Of a stretch of DNA of 64,000 nt, positions 49,805 through 60,009 are shown in pieces; the stretch's first letter is position 1, and each line of letters opens with the position of its first letter. The notes below the pieces were generated by a model, which did no database searches, was not told where the DNA came from, and was given only the letters and a program-made list of their open reading frames with translations. The DNA is from Trileptium ribeirensis (lineage: Eukaryota > Nematoda > Enoplea > Enoplida > Thoracostomopsidae), in NCBI GenBank assembly GCA_030248225.1, contig JASANE010017684.1, positions 1 through 64,000 on the forward strand, given 5' to 3'. A program made the position numbers and the translations under genes.

Positions 49805-51255
49805 ATGGATGCAAAAACTTTGTTACTGCGCAAGCGACAGCTTCAGGCAATGAGGATGAACAGTAGTAGGGTTTTAACTAAGGCAGGATCAATCGGGGAG
49901 CTTACATCTGTAGAAGACGTTCAGGCCGCGCGAACCGTCATAACCAAGTTGGACGAATATCGTCGTCAGTTGAAACCATTGTACGAAGCTGTGTTAGTCG
50001 AGGTAGATGACGAATCGGATGCAATGGCACAAGTGCAGCAGGCTACCAATTACGACGAGCAATTGTTAGAGGCTTCCGCTTTGTTGTCGATCAAAATAGA
50101 AACATATGAAAAGTCGCCGATAGTGACACCCACCTCACCAGGTGGTGCGGCGTTCCAATCATTTAACGAATTGCGCGGTGCGAAAGTCAACTTGCCAAGG
50201 CTGAACGTTACCAAATTTAACGGTGATCCCTTAAAGTGGCAAGAATTTCGGGATACGTTTGCGAGCACAATTCACGACAACGCAGACTTGTCGGTGATCG
50301 ACAAGTTTAAGGATCTACGCAGCTTCCTCGAGGAAGACGCATTTCGAGTGGTTGATGGTTATCGTCTCACGACCGAGAATTACGAAGCGGCTGTGGCCAC
50401 ATTGAAGGAGCGCTTTGGCGATAAGCAGCTGGCAATCTACGCACATTTTGAGGCGATGCTAGCTATGCCGGTTGCACTCATGACATAAATCATCTGCAGA
50501 CCACATACGATGACTGTGAACGCCACATCAGAAGTTTGATAGCTTTGGGGTTGGCCGAGGATACCTTTGGTCAGGTTTTCACCCCCATAATATTGTCGAA
50601 ACTGCCATTATTTGTTAAGATGGAGCTTCACCGAAAAAACGGTGCGAAAGCGTGGACTTTACAATCGTTGCACGAATTGCTGAAGGACGAGATTCGTGCT
50701 AGGGACATGAGTCAGCGATATTTCGGAGGGGCCGGTGATCGACCCCCTCATAAGTCCAACAGTTTTCGAAATCAAATAAGTCGCAGCGGCGGCAGCGGTG
50801 GTCGTCATTCTAATCAGTTGGGTGCTAAATTTCGTTTACAGTCTGGTAGTTCGTCTTCGTTGTTTGCCAGTGCCACTGGCAATCCTCGTTGTCAGCTTTG
50901 TAGCGAAGGTCATTTTTCTGATCAGTGCACACGTTTCCCCGATCTTAGGTCAAGAAAGGATGCTGCAAAGGTACGTTGTTTCATATGTTTGTCAACGGGC
51001 CACATGGCGGCCAAGTGTCCTAAGCCTCGCAATTGTACCTATTGCAAACGGCCTTCCCATCATCGAAGTCTATGCCCAACAAAGTTTGGCGCAAAGTCGC
51101 TGAAACAAAAGTCTTCTCTGGCGGTCGACGTCGAGTCTGCTGTAGTAGATAGCACAGCGGTCAATAGCACCCTCTTATCGCATGGTGAACATGTGATGCT
51201 TCAGACAGCGTTGGCAACTATCAATCAAAGGCTATTCACATGGTCCCACATCTGA
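49805..51255 (+). pseudogene. gag: BEL/Pao Gag with three zinc knuckles, one frameshift
   Basis: From the ATG at 49,805 the frame carries the charged helical N-terminus and the LPRLNVTKFNGDPLKWQEF-like capsid motif (about 50,190-50,255) typical of BEL/Pao Gag (DUF1759). The frame shifts near 50,480. The second frame then continues through the capsid C-terminus and a Ser/Gly/Asn-rich linker to three Cys-His knuckles: CQLCSEGHFSDQC, CFICLSTGHMAAKC and CTYCKRPSHHRSLC (about 50,899-51,075). The triple knuckle is a hallmark of this lineage. A second frame change near 51,230 leads into the protease. Gag assembles the particle and packages the RNA. Confidence 0.9.
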
Positions 51256-53407
51256 CGCTCGATTATTATTCGATACCGGATGTTCACGGACGTTCATCAC
51301 GGATCGGATGGCTAAGCAAATCAACGCACGACAGAAAAGCGACGAAGTGATTTCGATCGCTGGATTTTCGGATACCAATCGTCGGACAGAGCGATACAAG
51401 TCCGTCGAATTTGAGGTTGTTCTTGCAGATGGTAGCACTAAGACCTTGACGGCCAACGTGATTCCCCATATCTCTTGTGCGATACAGAAAGTCCCGCTTG
51501 ACACCAAAAGATTTCCGGTGATCAAACAGTTAGTTCTTGCAGAGCCGATGATAAAGGAGTCGCAGATGGTAGCCATTGATGTCCTCATCGGCATTGACTA
51601 TTATTATGATTTTATAGGAGTTGATCGGATCAAATGTTCAGATGGATTGATTTTCGTGTCGTCGTCTCTTGGATTTATTGCAACGGGCAGGATCGATGGC
51701 CAGGATCAGTCTGTTAATCTGGTATCGACGATGCATTTAACTTGTTCCGTCGTTCCGGGTGATTCTACGTTTGACATAGAACACTTTTGGAGCATTGAGG
51801 ACATCGGTGTGAGGGATTCTCCTGTCGTTACAGCGGATGACGAAGCAATGCAGTTATTTGATGAATCGTTGTCATTTGAAAATGGCCGTTATTTTGTCGA
51901 CTTTCCGTTCAAGAGCGATGCTCCAGTGTTGCCAGATAATGAGTTCCTGACGCGTGCTCGACTGAAGTCTACACTCAAACGGATATCTGCCAATCAAGAA
52001 GTAATGCGGATGTATGACCAAACAATACAGGAGCAGTTGGCGAAAGGTATTGTTGAATTCGCGCCCACTAAGTCAGTGGGCGAACAAAGACATTATATCC
52101 CGCATCATTGTGTCGTGACGATGGGGAAGGCGACGACGAAACTAAGAGTGGTCTATGATGCATCAGCAAAGTCCGGCAAATCCCTCCCCAGCCTCAATCA
52201 CTGCCTGCACCGAGGTCCTGTCTGCCTTGAGGACTTGTGCGGCCTTTTAATGCGTTTTCGGCTATCGAAAATTGGCATTGTGAGTGACATTGAGAAAGCA
52301 TTTCTCCAAATTGGCCTTCACGAACGGTCACGTGAGGTGACACGTTTTTTCTGGGCCAAGGCTCTGACAATGCCGCCGACAGGTAACAACGTTGTCGTCT
52401 TGCGGTTTTGCAGAGTCCCGTTTGGCTACGTTTGTAGCCCTTTTCTACCGGGTAGTGTAATCGATCGACACATTCGTGAGTCGACGTTGCCAGTTGCCCA
52501 TGATATTCGCGGCAACATCTACGTTGATAATGTCATCATAGGAAAGGATTCTATTGACGACGCTAAAAGATTCTACGACGATGCAAAGGTACTTTTCAAT
52601 TCGGCGTCGATGAATCTTCGTGAGTGGTCAAGCAGCAGCAAAGAACTCATTGATCACATTCCGGTGGTGGATCGCTGCCACCCTTCAACCAAGTTATTGG
52701 GACTACAATGGGACACAGCTAGTGACGTCCTGAGATGTGCATCTTTTCGTATCGTACCCGAGGCGGTGTTTACCAAACGTGTGATGTTGAAGTATTTGGC
52801 GAAGGTATTTGACCCCTGTGGATATTTTTCGGGCGTATCCATTGTTGGAAAGTTATTGATTCAGCGTTTGTGGGCAGAGTCCTTCGGTTGGGACGACATG
52901 TTGCCATCGGAAATCGTTGAGGAATGGAAGCGTTGCTCTGAGGATTTGCAGGAAATATCGAATTGTTCCATCAAGAGATGTATAGTCGAGGAGACCACTG
53001 TTAATCGAAGGTACGAGTCACACACATTTTGCGATACATCCGCCAAAGCTTACGCGGCAGTAGTCTATCTTAGGGTCGTGAGTGACGTAGAAACCAAGGT
53101 CGACCTAATTTTTTCCAAAACACGTGTTGCTCCTATGAAGTCCTTGACGATTCCGCGTCTACAACTAATGGCAGCCTTGGTTGGTGTCCGGGCGATGTCC
53201 TTTGTAGCAAAGCTGCTTCGGATACCAATTGGTGTCAAGACTCTGTGGTCGAATTCACAGTGTTTCCTCGATTGGATCAACAAAAAACCCATCTCGTCCA
53301 CGTTCATCAAAAATCGCCTTGTCGAGATCAAAACCCATGGAGATGTATGTTTCCGTTATGTCCCCACGGAAACGAATCCGGCAGATGTAGCACCCAGAGG
53401 ATGTTAA
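51230..53407 (+). pseudogene. pol: BEL/Pao Pol: protease, reverse transcriptase and RNase H
   Basis: The frame begins upstream of the first ATG at 51,308, since the protease active site DTG is at 51,272-51,280. The RT follows with LRVVYDASAKS (about 52,144-52,176), DIEKAFLQI (about 52,289-52,315), VPFGYVCSPF (about 52,419-52,448) and the catalytic box YVDN at 52,520-52,531, where the fourth residue is Asn instead of the common Asp. The thumb region shows LLGLQWDT, and the RNase H-like part includes TFCDTSAKAYAAVVYLR (about 53,026-53,076) and IPRLQLMAALVG. It ends with ETNPADVAPRGC before an in-frame TAA at 53,405-53,407. The frame otherwise stays open for over 2 kb, so the copy is fairly young. 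Confidence 0.92.
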
Positions 53408-54761
53408 TTAGTAACATTGTTGAATGATAGCCAATGGTGGAAGGGGCCGGGATGGCTCCTACAGCTTGAGGCATTTTGGCCACCAAACATCAAGGTTTAT
53501 CAAGACGTATCAAACGAGCCCGCAGATGTGGAGAGTCAACAAACTGTCTTGGTGATCAATGACAGTGATAATAATCGATTGCAGTCAGAGAGTTTCTCAA
53601 ACTTGCAGCGTTTGCTTCGCGTCACAGCCTGGATCAAACGACTTAGCGACAATTGCCGGTCAAAAGATCGTCGTTCTGGACCACTAAGCGCCAACGAATT
53701 GTCGTCGGCACTTAGCTATTGGGAGCTGCGGATTCAAAAGGTTCATTTTGGTGATTTGCTTCGCACAGGAAGTCGCCGACAGTCTTTGATCAAACAGCTA
53801 GATTTGTTTGTCGACTCAGAAGGTTTGATCCGATGCGCACGGCGTTTGAGGAACGCCGATTTACCCCCCGACGCGCAGTACCCTATTTTGCTCCCAAAGC
53901 GTTGCCATTTCACCGATCTAGTGATCCTAGAATGTCACAAGCGCTTACATCATGCAGGTGTCGCCCATACGCTTGCTCAAACTCGCCAAACCTACTAGGT
54001 GATCCATGGTAGGGGCCAAGTGAAGCGACTATTGCGGGACTGTATTGTTTGCAAGCGATATCGAGGCGGTTCGTATCCGAATCCTCCAGTAGCAGAGTTG
54101 CCCGATTTCCGTGTTCGACGACAGTTTCCCTTCTCCACAGTCGGTATCGACTACATGGGTCCGCTGGTAATAAAGACAATTGGGGGAGTGATGAAAGTCT
54201 GGATCGCCTTGTTCACCTGCACCGTGATCCGAGCGATACATTTGGAAGTAGTCGATCAGCTATCCACAGAGAGTTTCTTGATGTCCCTCCGGCGTTTCAT
54301 CGCAGTGCGTGGTTGTCCACAGCTGATCGTGAGCGATAATGCAAAACAATTCCGCACAGCCAACAATTCATAAATTATAGCGGGATGCCTCAATTACAAA
54401 TAATATTAAAGAATTTGCCGAAAACCAAGGGATCCAGTGGAAGTTCATCCATGATTATTCTCCCTGGATGGGAGGATTCTATGAACGGATGGTCGGGATC
54501 ACGAAGGCGGCCCTGAAGAAGCCACTGGATACTCGGTGTGTGTCGTTGATTGAACTGCAGACGGTGGTAGCTGAGATTGCAGCGTCCGTGAACAGTCGGC
54601 CTCTTCTTTACTCGGAAGCGGAACCGACAGTCCCGCCCTTAACACCAGCCTATTGCCTGGGACAGCCTCTTCTTTACTCGGAAGCGGAACCGACAGTCCC
54701 GCCCTTAACACCAGCCCATTTCCTGGGAGGGCCTTTGGTAGGGCTTCCCACCTTCGATTAA
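53408..54761 (+). pseudogene. pol: BEL/Pao Pol: integrase, interrupted
   Basis: The same frame continues past 53,407. The zinc-binding domain spans an in-frame TAG at 53,996-53,998, with the His residues before it (HKRLHHAG) and the Cys pair after it (CIVC, about 54,041-54,052). The catalytic core has its first Asp in GIDYMGP (about 54,145-54,165), the second in SDNAKQF (about 54,331-54,351), and the Glu in GGFYERM (about 54,471-54,491). A frame change at about 54,360-54,400 lies between the last two. A 66-base in-frame duplication sits in the C-terminal part. A TAA at 54,759 ends this piece. The enzyme inserts the cDNA. Confidence 0.9.
54600..54731 (+). repeat. In-frame 66-bp tandem duplication in the integrase region
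   Basis: The unit PLLYSEAEPTVPPLTPA plus five residues is present twice, at 54,600-54,665 and 54,666-54,731, nearly identical. Because 66 is a multiple of three, the frame is kept. Family members normally have this segment once. Confidence 0.9.
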
Positions 54762-54779
54762 TCACACGAGGCCTTCAAT

Positions 54780-55282
54780 TTGAAAACTGCGAAGTCGGAT
54801 GAGGTCATCATAGAGTGGAGGCGCATTCAATTAATGCTGACTTCGTTTTGGCAGACTTGGCGACCGCAATATCTGTTGAGTTTGCGAAGCAGTGCTGCTG
54901 GCGCGAAGCGCCGTAATGTGGTAAGCATGGAGCCGTCAATTGGCGACGTGGTCCTGATAAAAGACAATTTGCCGAAGAATATGTGGAAGATGGCAATTGT
55001 CGTCGCGCTCCACAAAAGCCGGGATGGCTTTTGTCGATCCGGTTCTTTACGCTTGCCCAACCGCAGGATAGCTCGACGCCCCATTAGAATGTTATTTCCA
55101 CTCGAAATGCAGGTTTCTTGAAAGTTCCTTGTGACGCCACTGACGACGGCAGTAGTGAAAACGACGAGCCATTCCATCGTCCCAAGCGTACCGCAGGTGT
55201 CAAGTCTCGACATCGCACAAGGGACTTATTGCAAACTATCGAGCAGGAAGGGTCAGATACGGATAGTTTAGAGTCCAGCTAA
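54780..55282 (+). pseudogene. pol: BEL/Pao Pol C-terminal domain (DUF5641-like)
   Basis: The C-terminal domain of BEL/Pao Pol continues in the frame of the preceding piece after its TAA. It has the FWQTWRPQYL motif (about 54,847-54,876), then the SIGDVVLIKDN strand and a KMAIVVALHKSRDG strand, as in DUF5641. A TGA at 55,119 and a frame change precede an acidic tail, ending at a TAA at 55,280-55,282. 123 bases later the NADAR-SGNH ORF starts. No LTR lies between the two. Confidence 0.8.
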
Positions 55283-55405
55283 CAATTTAATTTTTCTGAA
55301 TATTTATGTTAAATTTTATTTTTGTGAACATTTAGTTACATAGCATTATATTTTAAAGCAACGTTAAACCCGTGTAGGTAAACAATTGTCACCAAATCCG
55401 TGTAT

Positions 55406-56584
55406 ATGAATATTTTTTCAGCAACAATGTCTCGAATGATCATTGCCGCAAACCATCCATTGTCGCCCTATTTTGTTTATCGACCGCCATTGAAAGTGGG
55501 ATGTTTTCATTTCTCATCGTTGACGCAGGCGCATCGCTATATTATCCTTGTCCAAGAGGGTCACCATGGCATGGCGAGCGTAATCCGGAAGTGTTCGACG
55601 TTGCCGGAGAGCCCGGACAAAATCGATCGGTATCTGCAACAAAACGAGATTAACATCGGCGCTGAGTGGGTGATCCGCTCGCGCAATGTATTGTTCGACC
55701 TGATGGTCGATCAACTTCAGCAGGACGACAGCCCTTTTCGGCGCGAGTTCTTGACGATGATTAATGCGACCCCAGATCCAACGAAAGTGCAATATGTTAC
55801 TCTTGGTAACGATTTCTTTTGGACTTATGGCTTTCGCAATATAGAGCGCAAGATCCGGAGTGCTGGGGACGACCGTTACGGAGCCTTATTGTTAAAATTG
55901 GTGAAGCGGTATCTTGCTGGTAAATTATCTCCGATAATCGCGGGCGGTGAGGGGTTGGTTCGTTGTTTGCTCACTGACTATCAGCAGTACTGTAAGTCGG
56001 TTTTAATTTTGTCCGACAGTATGTGCCGTAGTATTAACAAAGTCGCGGGATGCGGCGAATGCTACGCTGTTTCAGGCGGCACCTTTAGTCCTTTGGCGAG
56101 GCTGGTAGTTCGTCGAAAAATTGATTTTAAGCAGTTTCGAGCGGTGGTCGTTAACTGTGGTATCAATGATGCACAACTGGTTAATGCTTCTGACCAACGT
56201 AGTTCTTGGCTCGAATTCGAAAAGGTTCTACTGTCACCTTTTTCGGCTTCAAATGGGCCTCAGGTGCTGGTAAACTGCCCAATTCCCCATCCGCGTGTGC
56301 CGGGCGTCAGTTCATTATCGGATTTTATCGAATGTCGTTTTTCCGGGACTGGGGTCTTGTGTGTCAACTGGAGCCGTCGATATAACAGTCCATTCGCTCC
56401 ACACGGCCACCAGAACGTATCGTTGTTTCAATAGCCGCATTTCTTCTATATTAACCATGCGGGGTTCCATGAACTATAGCTGGAGTGGTGCAAAGTGATG
56501 CCAGTGCTGCGTAACGTCCCGGTTAAATTGTCGAAGAATTATTCGACGATTAGCAAACATGATCTTTCAATGATTATTCATTAG
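55406..56584 (+). CDS. NADAR-like plus SGNH hydrolase-like ORF after the BEL pol, copy C
   Basis: From the ATG at 55,406 (or 55,427), residues 22-170 follow the NADAR/YbiA plan: FHFSSLTQAHRY (34-45), a Trp-X2-RSR helix (88-93), a helix where the KF block falls, NDFFWTYG (135-142) and a YGALLLKLVKRYL helix (158-170). The conserved Glu of the EH motif is replaced. Residues 198-340 look like an SGNH (GDSL) hydrolase, with block I LILSDSM (Ser205 as nucleophile candidate), a Gly pair near 224-225, and block III CGINDA (251-256, the GxND motif). An in-frame TAG at 56,432 and another at 56,477 interrupt the end. The frame between and after them contains INHAGFHEL-like sequence with a candidate block V His, and closes at 56,584. 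Long open length and conserved motifs suggest recent selection. Confidence 0.6.
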
Positions 56585-57236
56585 TTTAGAATTGATAATT
56601 TCGGGCGGGAATGTCGACAATTGTCGATGATTGAAACATCCATAGATTGTAATGTCGTATTTGAGGAAGATCTGGGTGTGCTTTGTTGTTATTGTATCAG
56701 AATTAGCTGACTGTCTAATTTGAATAATCGAGACAATTTTGTTGTTGTTACGAAGGCAGGGGGGGTTTTGGGGCTGTTTTTGATTGTTTTACGTTGAATA
56801 AAGTTTATCGTGATTAGTTCGGATAGACAGCATCAATAATACGGCATTGGTGTGTGCGCAATGTCTAATCAATTAGATCAATAGGGAATTAATTGATACA
56901 TGGTCCTAATTTTGTTACGCGTTCAAATCGGGTAGCTACTACGTCACGCAGACAATCCAGCTGGACTATTAAAATTTTGAATAGCCTAACTAGGCTATGC
57001 GTTTAATAGCGACTGCCGAGCGGACTGTGATTTTGTCACGAGGCGTTCAGGTGAGCCTCTATAACTTACGCCACAGAGAATTTAGTCGGCGAACAGTACG
57101 TTTTACTATACGTATCAGAGCACTGCCCCAAAAGCGGCATACTGGTTAAAATTTTCATTGTACATATTAAAACAAATATGTAAATTAGAATTAGTGTAAC
57201 ATGCTATAGAACACAATGTTGCACTAATGTGGCGTT
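56585..57236. other. 3' flank of copy C; LTR not confirmed
   Basis: Contains a G7 purine-rich run (AAGGCAGGGGGGGTTTTGGGG near 56,754-56,774), which could be polypurine-like, and AATAAAG at about 56,797. I found no match to sequence upstream of the BEL gag, so a 3' LTR cannot be claimed. Confidence 0.35.
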
Positions 57237-57735
57237 CATGTAATAATGTCCCCAACGTTTGGAACTTATGTACACCACACGGTGTCAGGCACACTGTCGC
57301 CAACAGGGTGTCTTAGACACCTCATGTTTTTTAATAAATTTTTTCAAAGGTAGCTAGCTAGGGATATTGCAACATCTCAACAGCGTTAAGCACAACATGT
57401 CTTTTTGCAGCTTTTGTACGGCATTATTTATTCAACATTCATATATCCTAGATAAAAATATCTAGAATTTAAACAAGGCTGCACACCACGATTAATAAAC
57501 CGCATTAGCGACAGACTGTGTCCGTTATAGTTATATAATTCGCGCCAAATTGGTAGCTAAGGGTATGTACGACAGCGTAAAGATAATATGTAGTAGCTAG
57601 GGGTATGTCGCACACGCTCGGCAATTTAGCTACAGTGTGGTTGTCACCCTCACCGTCTATACGGTAGGGTAGCCACTACAGGGGTTCAAAAATTGCAAAT
57701 AGCGGGGACGTTATAACGTGAACGCCGCATAAGCA
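57237..57735. repeat. Dispersed ~500-bp repeat, copy 2
   Basis: Same orientation and block order as 21,503-22,006, from ATGTCCCCAACGTTTGGAAC to GTTATAACGTGAACG. It carries different indels, so the copies are old. Confidence 0.8.
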
Positions 57736-59880
57736 TAAAACTAAATAAGATTTCTCAATTGACGGTTCAGCCGGGCTTCCCATTTGTCACGCAGAGCCTA
57801 GCTAAACTATCTGTTTGTCACATTAAGACTAGTGAAGCTATCAAAATGTACCATAATAGAAAAGCTAAGCTATCAAAAAGTACCATAGCAGACCAGCTAA
57901 GCTGTAGATCACGCGAACTAGATGAGTATGGACGTGTGACAAAATTTAGCACTGGCGCACTCATCTTATCGTAAATGATGCATAAGTATTAAAGCTAAAA
58001 GGCCGGCATTAATTGAAATAAGGTTTTAAACTCCACATCTTTTACAGTAAAACCACACTCACGATATCTGTATTGTCATCCATAAAGCAGCAGAAAGAAA
58101 ACGCCGAAATAGTTTGAATTTTGACAGTTCACGTGGCAATTAGCAGAGCACCTATGCTATAGATTTAATCCCGATAAATAGTGGAATGGCAGAATAAGGT
58201 TTTTCGGAATAAAAATGTCTAAAATTTTCCGAAACTCAAGAAACAGCGAACCGAATTATACGAAATTTCATGCAGGAAGAAAGCCTGATCTGCTGACAAC
58301 GTTCATATCAGTGGGACGTTGCCTCTGGAAATTTTATTGGATGTATGCAATTTATTATCACCCAAAAGTTTTCAAATTACTGACTAAATGATTACTGTGT
58401 TATACGACCATCTCCCATCAAATTTTGCAATACTGTATAATTTTCCGGTTCCACGTATCTAGCACCTACAAAATTTCTAGAAAAAAAATTTTATCCGCTT
58501 TGGTTTTAAAACAGATGATCTATTACACGCTTCATGCGGTTCATACCGGTTCATGCAGATATCAATTCGTTTAAACACACTATATGATTACAGTTTGTGA
58601 AACACACTTTATGATAACCTACAGTTTATGACTGATAGCAAATGTTTAGCACCTCAAAACCTCCAATTTGGGGGTCGGCGTCTAGATAGGGCGTTGCCAA
58701 AGATCATATTTTATAAAGTTTTTAGTAGTGACAGCTAAATCCATTGCACTAAATTTCATTCAGCTGCTTATTGTATTGTGTTGACTGTTGAGCCCAGGGT
58801 ATAGAGGACGCCCCGGAAAAGATAATGTTTCATCAATTTTTTATTCATGACAGCTAACGTCATGGCACTCAATTTCGGTCAGCTTAGTATTATGTTCTAT
58901 TGACAGTTGGTCCTGGGGTCTTAAGGTTCCGGGGTATCGAGAGAGACTGGTCGAAAATTATTATTCACGATTAGAACTGGAGCATAAATTAGTAAATTTT
59001 AGCACCAAAATAGTCAAATTTCATTACATTCTCAATATAGGTATATATATGTAACTCAATCGAGCATGTCTACAGGTTCCAGTTGTAGATAAATACGACA
59101 ACAGCAATCGTATTTGCGTTGTATGCATCAAATGAGCAAATATTAGGGGCCCTACTATGCAATAATACTGTTCAATGTGGCGCATCCAGAATCTAGCTAA
59201 GCGAAGAGCCCGGTGAAATTTTTCAGGATTTTCATATTTGAGAATAAAAATGGTGAGTAATCGCAGAGTAGCCACACCCGCTTCGTTTATTTTCGCTTGG
59301 CGAGTTACTAGTAATAATCTTCTTCACAAAGAAAGGGCTTGTGGCACTTGTTTGGGGGCTATGCCATAAACACGGCCCTGTTATCGGGTTCTATATACAT
59401 GAGATGAGCACTAAGATGAAATTTCGCAGATTAATCGATATATCTAAATACATGATCGACTTGTGTACATAAAAATGTCAAAATGAATTTATCATGTTTT
59501 TATAGAACTGGGAAAATTGCGTGACAATTTCGGATAAAGCTGTAACGTACCGTAATGCGGTTGAAATAAAAATTTATGCACGTTTTAGTTACACGGAGAA
59601 TAATAAACAAATTACCATACAAGTTTACGTCAAAATTTTATGTTGTGGTAAATTCACCACCGCTTCTGCTTCTTGAAATTCAATTCCTATATACTTTGGA
59701 TATGATCTACTATGGCATTGAACATGAAAATTCAAATTAAAGCACACAGATTGAGGAAAACACAGTTGTGTCACTTTACTATTAACTAGCGTACCATTTG
59801 ACTAACTAGAGCATTTTTTATTATTTGTACTAAAATCGTGCATTGATTGCTATCGGGAAATAAAATACTGCGGTTTTAAG
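57736..59880. other. No gene seen between the repeat and the EGF exon
   Basis: AT-rich. The stretch AGCTAAGCTATCAAAA(T/A)(G)TACCATA is repeated at about 57,834-57,890. The open frame at 57,759-57,974 derives partly from this repetition. No upstream EGF exon was recognised. Confidence 0.45.
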
Positions 59881-60009
59881 CCATCATTAGCAACTGTAAT
59901 GACAACGCCGCCATACAATGCTACAATAATGGCGCATGCTTTGAAAGTGCGGGTGGAATATTTTCTTGCTCGTGTGCTCCAGGCTGGAAAGGAATCGACT
60001 GCTTAACAC
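59881..60009 (+). CDS. EGF-domain exon 1 of an extracellular protein
   Basis: A 129-base exon between TTTTAAG and GTAAGT, phase 1 at both ends, encoding one EGF module. The six Cys are at exon residues 5, 13, 19, 29, 31 and 40. YNNGAC precedes the third Cys, and CSCAPGWKGIDC holds the last three with the typical Gly-Trp-x-Gly turn. Symmetric phase-1 EGF exons are the classic shuffled unit of secreted or cell-surface animal proteins such as Notch-like, fibrillin-like or crumbs-like proteins. The protein cannot be named from one module. The acceptor TTTTAAG is short of pyrimidines, and an alternative AG at 59,890 would break the phase symmetry. Confidence 0.8.

Noticed and set aside
49100..57240. 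LTRs of the BEL element
   Set aside because: I compared sequence before 49,805 with sequence after 55,282 and after 56,584 by eye and found no direct repeat. A dot plot would decide.
59024..59275. Minus-strand ORF as the missing MCU first exon
   Set aside because: It has several Arg and an amphipathic look, but no usable splice donor joins it in phase to 47,162 and no MCU motif is present.
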